DNA of 43,713 nucleotides from Hyphomicrobiales bacterium (GTDB lineage Bacteria > Pseudomonadota > Alphaproteobacteria > Rhizobiales > Rhizobiaceae), in assembly GCA_900473205.1 (NCBI GenBank), contig UCLB01000024.1:1-43713 (forward strand), given 5' to 3'. Shown one piece after another: positions 31,261 to 39,898 of the stretch (position 1 is the stretch's first letter; each line of letters starts with the position of its first letter). A program made the position numbers and the translations under genes. The notes under the pieces were generated by a model. The model saw only the letters and a list, made by a program, of their open reading frames with translations. It had not been told where the DNA came from and made no database searches.

Positions 31261-31581
31261 ATGTCTAAGATGGTAAAAATAATTTCTGCCTTTGCTATCT
31301 GTGCTGGTTTCTCGGCAATTACTGTCATGCCAGCGCATGCCTTGAGCGTCATCGCTCCGGCATATGAGGGGCAGGCGCAGACGGAAAATACCTATAGTAA
31401 CCCGCCGGTTGCCTTTACGGGCAGCAAGGGTGAAGCTGCCAGTGGTGCTGGTTTTTCGCTGTCAGAGCAGGAAATCATGCATGTTCGCTGGTGTGCGCAG
31501 AAATATACATCTTATCACGCGACAGATAATACCATCGAAGCAGCACATGGCGCGCGAACGGCTTGCAAGTCTCCTTATTGA
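31261..31581 (+). CDS. BA14K-family secreted protein
   Basis: The 106-residue product has a signal peptide (MSKMVKIISAFAICAGFSAI..., cleavage near AHA, residue 27) and a C-terminal BA14K motif: HVRWCAQKYTSYHATDNTI then ACKSPY. Brucella abortus BA14K is an immunoreactive protein with lectin-like activity; relatives are common in Rhizobiales and probably act at the cell surface. AAAGGAA lies upstream of the ATG. Its codon use is less GC-biased than its neighbours. Two cysteines may form a disulfide. Confidence 0.83.
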   Translation: MSKMVKIISAFAICAGFSAITVMPAHALSVIAPAYEGQAQTENTYSNPPVAFTGSKGEAASGAGFSLSEQEIMHVRWCAQKYTSYHATDNTIEAAHGARTACKSPY

Positions 31582-31645
31582 GTTGGGGCCGTTTGCGTCA
31601 TAATCAATTGTGCGAAATATAACTTAAATTGTACTTGAATTCATT

Positions 31646-33580
31646 TTAGTTTTTCTTAGCCGCAGGCTTATGTGGCGTTTTGTTCCAGACGAAGGGCTTA
31701 TATTTGAGCTCATAGACGGCACGCCAAGCCGCCACCGATAGCATGAGCCAGTAAAGCGGAGTTGCCAGCCATTTTTTGCCGATGAGGCCGCGTTCGTGTT
31801 CGATCATGGCGCGTATACCCATCAACAGGAAGATGGTGTAGCTCGCTGCAATATTCAGCAAGTCCACTACAAATAGGGCCAGTTGCGAGGCGGGGATTGA
31901 GCCTATGCCTTCCAACAGCATCGTTCGGCTCATAACGAGCAGATAGAGAATGAACAGCGGATGCGTCAGCGATGACAGCAGCATGCCTCCGATCAGCAGA
32001 TGGAAGACCATATACGCTTTCCATCCCATCTCCCGCGCAACGCGCACCGGCGAGCGCATCATCACCAGCCAGCTTTGTAGCCAGCCCTTGAACCAACGGG
32101 TGCGCTGGTTCAGCCAGACCAGAATATCGGTGGGGGCGTCCTCCAGCGTTTGGTAGCTGATGACGTCTGAATAATAGCCGAGCCGATAGAGGCGCATACC
32201 GAGATCGGCATCCTCCGTGACATTGTAGGGATCCCAGGCGCCGACGCTGCGCAGGACCGATGTGCGGAAATGGTTGGATGTTCCGCCCAGCGGCAGAGGC
32301 ATTTTCATCCGCGCCAGCATGGGCAGCATGCGCCGGAAAAGGGCGGAATATTCCAGCGAGAAGGATGAGGTAATCCAGGAAACATGGGCATTGCTGATGA
32401 TAAGCGGTGCTTGCAAGCAAGCCAGCTTGTCGCAACCGCTCTTAAACCGTGTGTAAGCCTCCCGCAACTGTCGCGGATGCGGCCTGTCCTCGGCATCATA
32501 TACGGCTATGAACTCTCCACGCGCACCTGCGAGCGCATAGGTCAAAGCCTTTGGCTTCGTGCGTGGCAGGGACGGCGGCACATGGACGATTTCAATGTGG
32601 ATGCCGGGGTCAAGCTGCTCGATTGCCGCTATGGTGGAATGATCGTCCGCTTCGCATACCAGCTTGATGTCCAGCCTGGATTTCGGCCAATCCAGCCGGT
32701 CCAGCGCCGTTACAAGCTGCTCTACAACGGCCTCTTCCCGGTAAAGCGCGACCAGGATCGTATAGATCGGTAGCTGCTCTTGGCTCGATTGCTCGACCAG
32801 TTTCAGGGTCCGCCGATCCGGTTTGGTGCGCAGCGGCACAAGCCGAAACAGGACGGCGGCCATGTAAAGTGCTGCGGTAAAAATATGCAGAAGCTGGAAG
32901 GTCAAAGACGGTGAAAGAATGAACGAACCACAGAGACATGTCGCACCGACGCCCAGCAGAAATCCCTGTTTTCCGTGCAGTGTGATGCGCGCTGAATGAA
33001 GCGGTGTCGCATCGAATAATGAATTTACCGTCTGTCGTGTTCGTCTTTCCGCACCTGCCCGCCACACGGCAGCGCGAAGTGCCGATGGCGTTGTGACAAC
33101 GAGATCGGCAGCAATACCGGGTGTGACCTCCAGCGCATGTTTCAGCCGTTCGATACTGCCAATATCAGGAACGATGGCGATATAGGGTTTGGTATCCTTT
33201 GGAGACAGGCGGACCATCCGCGCTTCCAGCAATTGAACATCGAGCGAGGGTGTATCGACAACGATGCCTCCATCCAGTTCGGAAACGAATGGCAGCCGCA
33301 AGAAACGAGCGAAAGCGCCAAAATATGCGGTTTCCGTTATTATCTTGCTCGCCAGAAGCTCAGCTTCGAAGGTCGACCCGTTGGCAAGCGCGCGGGACGT
33401 AAACTCCTCGATATAGGGTTTCCCCAGTCCAAGGGTTTTGAGAAAGGCAGCTTCATCGGTCTCTGCCACCGTGCTATCGAGAAATGAAAATGGATCGTCC
33501 TCAAGCGGGTCAAACACAATTTCGCCCTGCACAAGGATCGCATTTCGCGATTCTTGTGTATATTCGTCATAACGCGACAT
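31646..33580 (-). CDS. Membrane glycosyltransferase, family 2, with GspE-N-like domain
   Basis: The protein has 644 residues from MSRYDEYTQES; an ATG 12 nt upstream is also possible. About residues 20-150 resemble the type II secretion GspE N-terminal domain found in some glycosyltransferases. Two membrane helices lie around 210-255. The catalytic GT2 domain (about 275-500) shows ILVALYREEAVVEQL, VYDAEDRPHP (DxD), TEDADLG, and NQRTRWFKGW (QxxRW, the processive-synthase motif). Further membrane helices follow. It probably makes or exports an extracellular polysaccharide; the product is unknown. It diverges from a solute-binding protein gene. Confidence 0.87.
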   Translation of the reverse strand: MSRYDEYTQESRNAILVQGEIVFDPLEDDPFSFLDSTVAETDEAAFLKTLGLGKPYIEEFTSRALANGSTFEAELLASKIITETAYFGAFARFLRLPFVSELDGGIVVDTPSLDVQLLEARMVRLSPKDTKPYIAIVPDIGSIERLKHALEVTPGIAADLVVTTPSALRAAVWRAGAERRTRQTVNSLFDATPLHSARITLHGKQGFLLGVGATCLCGSFILSPSLTFQLLHIFTAALYMAAVLFRLVPLRTKPDRRTLKLVEQSSQEQLPIYTILVALYREEAVVEQLVTALDRLDWPKSRLDIKLVCEADDHSTIAAIEQLDPGIHIEIVHVPPSLPRTKPKALTYALAGARGEFIAVYDAEDRPHPRQLREAYTRFKSGCDKLACLQAPLIISNAHVSWITSSFSLEYSALFRRMLPMLARMKMPLPLGGTSNHFRTSVLRSVGAWDPYNVTEDADLGMRLYRLGYYSDVISYQTLEDAPTDILVWLNQRTRWFKGWLQSWLVMMRSPVRVAREMGWKAYMVFHLLIGGMLLSSLTHPLFILYLLVMSRTMLLEGIGSIPASQLALFVVDLLNIAASYTIFLLMGIRAMIEHERGLIGKKWLATPLYWLMLSVAAWRAVYELKYKPFVWNKTPHKPAAKKN

Positions 33581-33640
33581 ACACGTACCCATCCACCTAA
33601 GCGGTGGTGCCCCAACAATTCCCCGCGGCGGATCATATAC

Positions 33641-34519
33641 ATGCGCTTCCAGGTTGCACCCTTTAAATTAACGGGTATTTTCACCTCTTTCTTGTGCGCG
33701 AGCATTTTTTTTACGTCACATTCCCTACGTGCTGAAGAGTTGGCCAGCGGCGGACGCTTACCCGTGCTGTTCGATGCGCAGGAACGCTTGCCTGGCGCCG
33801 ACTTATCGACCGTGCCGCGCGTGCGCTTTTTGATGTCGGTGGATTTTCCGCCTTTCAATTTCACTGATCAGGATGGACGGCTGGTGGGTTTCCATGTCGA
33901 TCTTGCCCGCGAGATTTGCGCGCAGCTGAAGATCGAGAGCAAATGTCAGGTGCAGGCGCTCCCCTTTGATGAGCTGGAAGCAGCCGTCGAAATGGGAGAG
34001 GGCGAGGCTGTCATGTCGGGCATCGCCTCCAGTGGAGATTTGCGCAAAAGCTTTAGCTTCACGAGGCCTTATATCCTTCTGCCAGCACGCTTCGCCGTCA
34101 ATAAGTCTGCAAAGCTAGAGGGCCAGTCGGCCACTGCACTCGCTGGCAAAAAAGTCGGCGTCGTTACCAATTCGCGTCACGAGGCGATGCTGAAGGCATT
34201 TTTCCCGACGGTGCTGGTCAATGGCTTTGATGGTTATGAGCCCATGTATGAGGCGCTCAAGACAGGCAAGGTCGACGCGATCTTTGCCGATGGGCTGCGG
34301 CTACCCTTCTGGGTTTCGGGCACCGCATCGGATGGCTGCTGCAGCCTGTTTGATGGCCCCTATATGTCGGATCGTTTTCTCGGCGAAGGCTTGTCCATCA
34401 TGACGGTCGATCCCGAAAACAAGCTCGTTCCTGCTTTCGATCAAGCGCTGGCGGCGCTATCGCGCAATGGGCGGCTGGAAGAAATCTACCGCCGCTATTT
34501 CCCTTATGGGTTGTTCTGA
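33641..34519 (+). CDS. Orphan periplasmic solute-binding protein, family 3
   Basis: The 292-residue product (from MRFQVAPFKL) has a signal peptide ending near SLRA (about residue 31) and the family 3 amino-acid-binding fold (SBP_bac_3). Visible are VRFLMSVDFPPFNFTDQDGRLVGFHVDLARE, the AGKKVGVVTNS hinge, and the ending LEEIYRRYFPYGLF. No permease or ATPase gene lies beside it. It may serve a transporter elsewhere or act as a sensor or enzyme relative. It is divergent from the glycosyltransferase and converges on the S24 regulator, 4 bp apart. Confidence 0.86.
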   Translation: MRFQVAPFKLTGIFTSFLCASIFFTSHSLRAEELASGGRLPVLFDAQERLPGADLSTVPRVRFLMSVDFPPFNFTDQDGRLVGFHVDLAREICAQLKIESKCQVQALPFDELEAAVEMGEGEAVMSGIASSGDLRKSFSFTRPYILLPARFAVNKSAKLEGQSATALAGKKVGVVTNSRHEAMLKAFFPTVLVNGFDGYEPMYEALKTGKVDAIFADGLRLPFWVSGTASDGCCSLFDGPYMSDRFLGEGLSIMTVDPENKLVPAFDQALAALSRNGRLEEIYRRYFPYGLF

Positions 34520-34523
34520 GCTG

Positions 34524-35189
34524 CTACTGGCTGGCCCAGATGATGCGGGCCACCCACTCCACATCCGCCAGATCGAAGCTGCGATTGGGATGTTCAGGAT
34601 TGAGCGAAAATAGCTCAATGGTCTTTGCGGTCTGGCGGGCCAGAACCTTGGCCATCACCTCGCCATCGCGGCTTTTCACCACCACGCGGTCTCCGCGCCG
34701 AACCTGCGCACCAGGCTCCACAATCAGCACATCGCCATCACGGTAAAGCGGCATCATGCTGTCGCCCTGCACTTCCAGTGCGTAGGCACCTGCCTTGTTG
34801 GCGGGAGAGGCGGGAAAGTCCACCACGTCCCAGCCCTGACCTGCGGGAAAACCACCATCATCGAAAAATCCGCCGGAACCGGCCTGGGCAAAACCGATCA
34901 GGGGAATGGCGCCCGTCTGGGGTGGAAAATTGCCGTCGGGCAAGGCGTTTTTGTTCGCATGTCCCATGGCAAAGCCGAAGAACTGGTCGATCGTCGCGCC
35001 GGTTGCTTCGAGAACCTTGGAGATGGATTCTGTCGATGGCCAGCGCTGGCGCCCATCCGGTCCAACCCGCTTGGATTTGTTGAACGAGGTCGGGTCCAGC
35101 CCTGCCTTGCGCGCCAGTCCGGAGGGCGTCAGCTGGTTCCGGTCGGCAAGCGTATCGATCGCACTCCAGATATTATCGTGTGACAGCAT
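34524..35189 (-). CDS. LexA-like HTH regulator with S24 peptidase domain
   Basis: The 221-residue protein joins an XRE-type helix-turn-helix (about 1-75; LTPSGLARKAGLDPTSFNKS) to a LexA/CI-type S24 serine peptidase domain (about 95-215). The catalytic serine lies in VQGDSMMPLYRDGD and the lysine in GEVMAKVLA. The usual LexA Ala-Gly cleavage region may be IGFAQAGSGG, around residue 100. Such proteins are repressors released by self-cleavage or ligand. This is not the main LexA of rhizobia, whose N-terminus differs. Targets are unknown. Confidence 0.86.
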   Translation of the reverse strand: MLSHDNIWSAIDTLADRNQLTPSGLARKAGLDPTSFNKSKRVGPDGRQRWPSTESISKVLEATGATIDQFFGFAMGHANKNALPDGNFPPQTGAIPLIGFAQAGSGGFFDDGGFPAGQGWDVVDFPASPANKAGAYALEVQGDSMMPLYRDGDVLIVEPGAQVRRGDRVVVKSRDGEVMAKVLARQTAKTIELFSLNPEHPNRSFDLADVEWVARIIWASQ

Positions 35190-35292
35190 GGTTAACGGCC
35201 CGGGTGGAGCGGCGTCGTCACGCGGCTCTTTTGTATCATCAGAAATTTAGCCAAACCGGAACCAACAGTAAAGTAAAAAAGGAATAAAATCC

Positions 35293-35943
35293 TTAAGCGA
35301 CAAGCGTCGGCATATTGATCTTGGAAAGTTGAATGACCGCCTGGGTGCGGCTATCGACTTTCAGTTTCAGCAATATCGCAGACACATGCGCCTTGATCGT
35401 GGCTTCGGAAACGCTGAGCTCATAGGCGATCTGTTTGTTCAGCAGACCTTCGCCCAGCATGCCCAACACCCGGCTTTGCTGCGGGGTCAGGGTCCGCAGC
35501 CGGTTGATGAGATCGGCCATGTCAGGATCATGCTCCTGCCCGGACTGACAGGACGCCGGTATCCAGACATCTCCCTCCAGCACGGCACGAATGCCAGCGC
35601 GCATATCTTCGGTGCCAGAGGATTTGGAAATAAAGCCGGAAGCACCAAGTTCGATTGCGCGGCGCATGGTGGCCGGGTCGTCGGTGGCGGAGACGATGAC
35701 GATGGGCAGGCTGGCAAATTCCGCCCGCAGCGCCATCAAGCCGGAAAATCCGCTGACACCGGGCATGGCAAGGTCCAGCAGCATCAGGTCGGCATCCGGC
35801 TGGTTCGCTGCCGCAGCCTTCGCCGCCTCGAAATCCCCCGCCTCGATAATGCTGTTGCCGCCCTCAAGCCCCGTCACCGCCTGGCGCAATGCACCGCGGA
35901 ACAGGGGATGGTCGTCTGCAATGATGATGGTGAGTTGTGACAT
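35293..35943 (-). CDS. Orphan NarL/FixJ-type response regulator
   Basis: The 216-residue regulator has a receiver domain (TIIIADDHPLFRGAL; phosphorylation Asp in LMLLDLAMPG near residue 57; SKSSGTEDM lysine region) and a LuxR-type helix-turn-helix (about 148-212; LTPQQSRVLGMLGEGLLNKQ, then ATIKAHVSAILLKL). GGGAGG lies upstream of the ATG. No histidine kinase gene is nearby, so its partner is encoded elsewhere. Confidence 0.9.
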   Translation of the reverse strand: MSQLTIIIADDHPLFRGALRQAVTGLEGGNSIIEAGDFEAAKAAAANQPDADLMLLDLAMPGVSGFSGLMALRAEFASLPIVIVSATDDPATMRRAIELGASGFISKSSGTEDMRAGIRAVLEGDVWIPASCQSGQEHDPDMADLINRLRTLTPQQSRVLGMLGEGLLNKQIAYELSVSEATIKAHVSAILLKLKVDSRTQAVIQLSKINMPTLVA

Positions 35944-36166
35944 GCCGCGCCCCCTCCCAAGAGCATTTCATGTTCGCCTCATTTTTGGCGGAGTTTGATC
36001 TCGCGTCAAGCACCGGCAAGCCAAGGATTGCGTGAATATCGTGGCAATACAAGCTTTAGATTGCGATGGAGGCCTTCCGGGCGTCGTCAACGCGCAAAAA
36101 TCTGCGTGAGGCGATGGACAAGCGCTGGCATTTGCGGCAAACCGCCCGCAGTGAAGGAGACGCCAT

Positions 36167-36535
36167 ATGAGTGAAACGCCCCCGATCATCAGCAATCCCG
36201 TTATCTACAAGATTGTGCCGACTGACCTTTGGCGAGACGCCAAAGAAGCGGGTGTTTTCAAAGGCGCGGCCATCGATCTTCAGGATGGCTACATTCATTT
36301 CTCCACCGCAGCCCAGGTCAAGGAAACCGCGCAGAAGCACTTTGCCGGTCAGGACGATCTCCTGCTGGTCGCCGTCGATGGTGGCGCGCTGGGTGACAAG
36401 CTGGTGTTCGAAGTCTCACGCGGTGGCGATCAGTTCCCGCATCTCTATGCGCCTTTGCCCTTGGATGCGGTCTTGTGGGAAACGCCGCTGACGCTTGATG
36501 ATGATGGTGCCCACCAGTTTCCGGAGATTGCATGA
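36167..36535 (+). CDS. DUF952-family protein
   Basis: The 122-residue cytoplasmic protein matches the DUF952 pattern: VIYKIVPTDLWRDAKEAGVF, DLQDGYIHFSTAAQVKETA, then FPHLYAPLPLDAVLW. This family has a glutathione S-transferase-like or ART-like small fold of unknown function. AAGGAGAC precedes the ATG. It overlaps pyrD by 4 nt (ATGA), so the two are translationally coupled, a pairing common in Rhizobiales. Confidence 0.88.
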   Translation: MSETPPIISNPVIYKIVPTDLWRDAKEAGVFKGAAIDLQDGYIHFSTAAQVKETAQKHFAGQDDLLLVAVDGGALGDKLVFEVSRGGDQFPHLYAPLPLDAVLWETPLTLDDDGAHQFPEIA

Positions 36536-37623
36536 TGAGCGGAATTTTTTCCTCGATCGGTCGGCGCGGCCTGTTTCTGATGGACCCGGAAGTGGCCCAC
36601 GGCATGTCGATTACCGCGCTGCGATCAGGCTTCATCCCCACCTGCATGGTGCCGCACGATCCGCGCTTGCAGCAGACGGTCGCGGGCCTTGTTTTCCCCA
36701 ATCCGCTCGGCATGGCGGCGGGTTATGACAAGAACGCCGAAGTGCCCCGTCCGCTTCTGAAACTCGGCTTCGGCTTTACCGAAATCGGCACGGTCACGCC
36801 GCGCCCGCAATCGGGCAACCCGAAACCGCGCATCTTCCGCCTCGTGGAAAACGAAGCCGTCATTAACCGCCTCGGTTTCAACAATGAGGGACATGCGGCA
36901 GCACTCGCACGCCTCATCGCCGCCGGTCTGCGCGGCCTTGTCGGCGTCAATATCGGTGCCAACAAGGATAGCGAAGATCGCGTTGCCGATTACGTGAAGG
37001 GCATCGAAACCTTCGCCTCCGTCGCCTCCTATTTCACTGCCAACATTTCCTCGCCCAACACACCCGGTCTGCGGGATTTGCAGGCGCGGGAAAGCTTGTC
37101 GGCGCTGTTGAAAGCGGTGCTGGAAAAGCGCGATGCTGAGGTGCAGAAGCTGAACCGCTCGCTGCCGGTGTTCCTCAAGATCGCACCCGATCTGACCGAA
37201 GAAGGGCTGGACGATATCGCCGCCGAAGTGCTGGCCCATAATCTCGATGGCCTCATCGTCTCCAACACTACCTTGTCCCGCGAAGGCCTGCGCCCCGGCC
37301 AGAACAATGGCGAGGCGGGCGGCCTTTCCGGCAAACCACTCTTCGACCTTTCCACCACAGTTCTCGCCAAAATGCGCAAACGCGTCGGCCCCGCTCTGCC
37401 CATCATCGGTGTGGGCGGCGTGTCATCGGCGGAGACCGCGTTGGAAAAAATCCGTGCGGGTGCGGATCTGGTGCAGCTCTATTCATGCATGGTTTATGAG
37501 GGACCAGCTCTGCCGGGCCGCATCGTGCGCGGACTGTCAACGTTGGTGGAACGTGAGCGGGTCGGGAATGTCAGGGAGCTGCGGGATAGTGGTGTGGAGA
37601 AATGGGCGGTGCGGGGTATTTGA
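36532..37623 (+). CDS. pyrD: Dihydroorotate dehydrogenase (quinone), class 2
   Basis: The 363-residue membrane-associated flavoenzyme oxidises dihydroorotate to orotate with quinone in pyrimidine synthesis. The N-terminus GRRGLFLMDPEVAHGMSITA is the class 2 membrane-binding helix pair. FMN and substrate motifs are FPNPLGMAAGYDKNAEVP, INRLGFNNEGH, NISSPNTPGLRDLQ (catalytic Ser region) and IIGVGGVSSAETALEKI. The start ATG overlaps the DUF952 stop; a second ATG follows 3 nt later. A repeat block lies downstream. Confidence 0.95.
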   Translation: MMSGIFSSIGRRGLFLMDPEVAHGMSITALRSGFIPTCMVPHDPRLQQTVAGLVFPNPLGMAAGYDKNAEVPRPLLKLGFGFTEIGTVTPRPQSGNPKPRIFRLVENEAVINRLGFNNEGHAAALARLIAAGLRGLVGVNIGANKDSEDRVADYVKGIETFASVASYFTANISSPNTPGLRDLQARESLSALLKAVLEKRDAEVQKLNRSLPVFLKIAPDLTEEGLDDIAAEVLAHNLDGLIVSNTTLSREGLRPGQNNGEAGGLSGKPLFDLSTTVLAKMRKRVGPALPIIGVGGVSSAETALEKIRAGADLVQLYSCMVYEGPALPGRIVRGLSTLVERERVGNVRELRDSGVEKWAVRGI

Positions 37624-37661
37624 GTTATTGAGCGCAGAGTGTGGGGCTGGACCCCTCACTT

Positions 37662-37824
37662 GCAATTTCTAACATTTAAGCCCTTACGGGCTAAGATGTT
37701 GAAATTGCTTTCTCTCCCACAAGGGGAGAGATAAGGCGGATGTGGTGCTGCTTGCTCCCTTACCTCTCCCCTTGTGGGAGAGGATAGAAAACCTCGATCT
37801 TCGCGAAGCGAAGTCTTAGGTTTT
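37662..37824. repeat. Block of three nested inverted repeats (RIME-like)
   Basis: Three palindromes lie in series between pyrD and the CAP gene. GCAATTTC (37662-37669) pairs with GAAATTGC (37701-37708), with AGCCC/GGGCT inside. CTCTCCCACAAGGGGAGAG (37712-37730) is the exact reverse complement of 37764-37782. AAAACCT (37788-37794) pairs with AGGTTTT (37818-37824), with CTTCGC/GCGAAG inside. The form matches rhizobial intergenic mosaic elements (RIME). Confidence 0.75.
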
Positions 37825-37856
37825 CTTGGTGAGGGGTTTGCCACGAGCACAACCCA

Positions 37857-38354
37857 TCACCGACACAGCACCATCGCCCAATAAGGCCTGTTCTTCGCCG
37901 CCGCATCATAAGCAACCGCCACACCCAGCCCGCCATAATTCCCTAGCATATTCTCCAGATGATGCGGAGACCCAATCCACGCCTTTACCACGCGCTCGAC
38001 CGTGTCCTGCCCAGCCGCCACATTTTCAGCCGCAGGCAGGGGAACATTGCCATCCCTCATGCGAATGAGAAAGCTGTCGGTGAGGCCGATGAGATGCGCC
38101 ATTTTCTGCGCCTTTACCATGCGGTTGGCCTGAAACGCAGCGGCCTGTTGCGCGGCGCTGTTGGCGGAAAGGGCGGGCAGACCCTTTGAACGGCGAAGCT
38201 CGTTGACCATCGGAAGCGCCGAGGCCGTTTCATCGCGGGTGCCAGCCGTCACGCCCTTGTTGGTGGGCATGGAAACGCAGGCCGATAGCAGCGTGCCGGT
38301 AGAGACCAGCACGAAGCCGCGCCGTGAAAATGTCATCAGGGAATGTTGGGTCAT
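37857..38354 (-). CDS. CAP-domain (SCP-like) lipoprotein
   Basis: The 165-residue product begins with a twin-arginine-like basic stretch (TFSRRGFVLVSTGT) and a lipobox LLSAC, with the lipidated cysteine near residue 26. The CAP/SCP domain follows: VNELRRSKGLPAL, AAAFQANRMVKAQKMAH, AENVAAG, and VKAWIGSPHHLENML with the family histidines. Bacterial CAP proteins are extracytoplasmic and mostly of unknown function. It starts 1 nt after the DUF6460 stop, so both are cotranscribed. Confidence 0.87.
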   Translation of the reverse strand: MTQHSLMTFSRRGFVLVSTGTLLSACVSMPTNKGVTAGTRDETASALPMVNELRRSKGLPALSANSAAQQAAAFQANRMVKAQKMAHLIGLTDSFLIRMRDGNVPLPAAENVAAGQDTVERVVKAWIGSPHHLENMLGNYGGLGVAVAYDAAAKNRPYWAMVLCR

Positions 38355-38355
38355 A

Positions 38356-38622
38356 TCAGCGGCGGAAGCTCAAAAGGCGAAGAATGATGAAAACGGGGAT
38401 GACGATGACAGCACCCGCCAGCAGATAATCGCCAATGCTGCCCAAGGCGCGGAAGCCGCTATGCCAGAGGTCGAGGATGAAATCTCTGACGCCATAGATG
38501 ATGTTCCACGGTGTCAGTCCGAAGACTGCCATGACGAAGCCGACGATCAGCGATACGACCAGCAACTTTATGATCGTGCGCGCTACACTGTCACCCAGCA
38601 CCTTATCCACTTCACCCGCCAT
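38356..38622 (-). CDS. DUF6460-family small membrane protein
   Basis: The 88-residue protein starts at MAGEVDKVLGD, 9 nt after AGGAG. It has two hydrophobic helices, IIKLLVVSLIVGFVMAVFGL (about 16-36) and YLLAGAVIVIPVFIILRLL (about 66-85), joined by an amphipathic region (WNIIYGVRDFILDLWHSGF). The pattern fits DUF6460 of alphaproteobacteria; function unknown. It is the first gene of a two-gene unit with the CAP lipoprotein. Confidence 0.82.
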   Translation of the reverse strand: MAGEVDKVLGDSVARTIIKLLVVSLIVGFVMAVFGLTPWNIIYGVRDFILDLWHSGFRALGSIGDYLLAGAVIVIPVFIILRLLSFRR

Positions 38623-38781
38623 CTGCAAAATCTCCTGAATTCAGCCAAGACATAGAAAGCATGGTGCCTCTATGCAAGCTTTCGCGCTTCGCATGCGCGA
38701 TATTTGCCGCTGCCATGAAATAGGACTTGAGTTTTTTTATGGCTTGATGAAAGACAGCCCACCTCTTTCAGGAAAGCGTGC

Positions 38782-39726
38782 ATGGCCCCACACCAGTTTT
38801 CGTCCGGCGATGCCATCGCAGACCGGCGCGCAGATTACGCCCGCATGCTGGCCGAAGGCGGAGATCACGCCGCCGCTGCCGAACTGATGGAGCAGGCGCT
38901 GGAGCTGACACCATCATGGGCGGCAGGCTGGGTCCAGCTGGGAGACTATTGCGACAAGGCGGGGCAGAGGGACAAGGCAATTACGGCCTATGAGACAGTC
39001 GATCGGCTGGACTCCGAGGGGATTTTCGCAGCCCCATTGAAACTCGCGGTGTTGGGCGCCGCTGAAACCCCTGAACAGCCACCCAGCGCCTATATCGAAG
39101 GCCTGTTCGATGATTACGCCGACCGTTTCGAAACATCGCTGGTGGAAAAGCTGGACTATAGCGTGCCACAGAAACTGGCAGCGTTGATCGAAACCGCAAG
39201 ACCGGCCAACGGCCAATTCTATTGCACTGTCGATATCGGTTGCGGCACCGGCCTGTTGGGTCTCGAAATTCAAGATTGGACACAGCGGCTCGAAGGTTTC
39301 GACATCTCCACCAATATGCTGGCCAAGGCCGAAGAAAAAACCATCTACCATCATCTGGCGCAGGCCGATCTTTCGCTCCCGGCGGAAACATCCGGCCTCT
39401 TTGCCGATGACCTTCCCCATCGCCGCGCCGATCTGGTCGCAGCCGCAGATGTGATGATGTATCTCGGTAGTCTGGAAACCGTCATGCCGCTGGTTTTGGC
39501 GCTGCTTACACCGGGAGGCACCTTCGCCTTCTCGGTCGAAGATGCGGGCGATGAGGAAGGCTTCGTCCTCCAGCCGTCCCTGCGTTATGCACATTCGGAA
39601 GCCTATGTCCGCACGCTGTTGGAGGCATCTGGCCTTCAGGTGCTGGAAACACGCAAAACCACCATTCGCAAGGACGCCGGAAAACCCCTCTTGGGCATTC
39701 TGTTTCTTGCCAGAAAACCTGGCTGA
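38782..39726 (+). CDS. TPR-containing class I methyltransferase
   Basis: The 314-residue protein combines a short N-terminal tetratricopeptide region (about 15-80; AELMEQALELTPSWAAGWVQ, DKAGQRDKAITAYETV) with a SAM-dependent methyltransferase domain (about 105-310). Motif I is VDIGCGTGLLGLEI, near residues 151-164; the acidic post-I residue lies in EGFDIS. AGGAAAG precedes the ATG. Substrate unknown. The TPR suggests a protein partner or protein substrate; that is inference. No linked genes hint at a role. Confidence 0.85.
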   Translation: MAPHQFSSGDAIADRRADYARMLAEGGDHAAAAELMEQALELTPSWAAGWVQLGDYCDKAGQRDKAITAYETVDRLDSEGIFAAPLKLAVLGAAETPEQPPSAYIEGLFDDYADRFETSLVEKLDYSVPQKLAALIETARPANGQFYCTVDIGCGTGLLGLEIQDWTQRLEGFDISTNMLAKAEEKTIYHHLAQADLSLPAETSGLFADDLPHRRADLVAAADVMMYLGSLETVMPLVLALLTPGGTFAFSVEDAGDEEGFVLQPSLRYAHSEAYVRTLLEASGLQVLETRKTTIRKDAGKPLLGILFLARKPG

Positions 39727-39898
39727 TCTTTTCGTTTCTTGCCTTTTTATCGATAGGTCAGCCTTGCTTACATATCGTTGTTGAAACCGCTCGTGTTGCA
39801 GTGCAAAATAAGCCTTGTCGAGCGATCCATCACGGCAGATGCGAAATGCGACGACGCTTATTCACATACATTGACAGTTCCATTTCGGGGTAGCGCGC

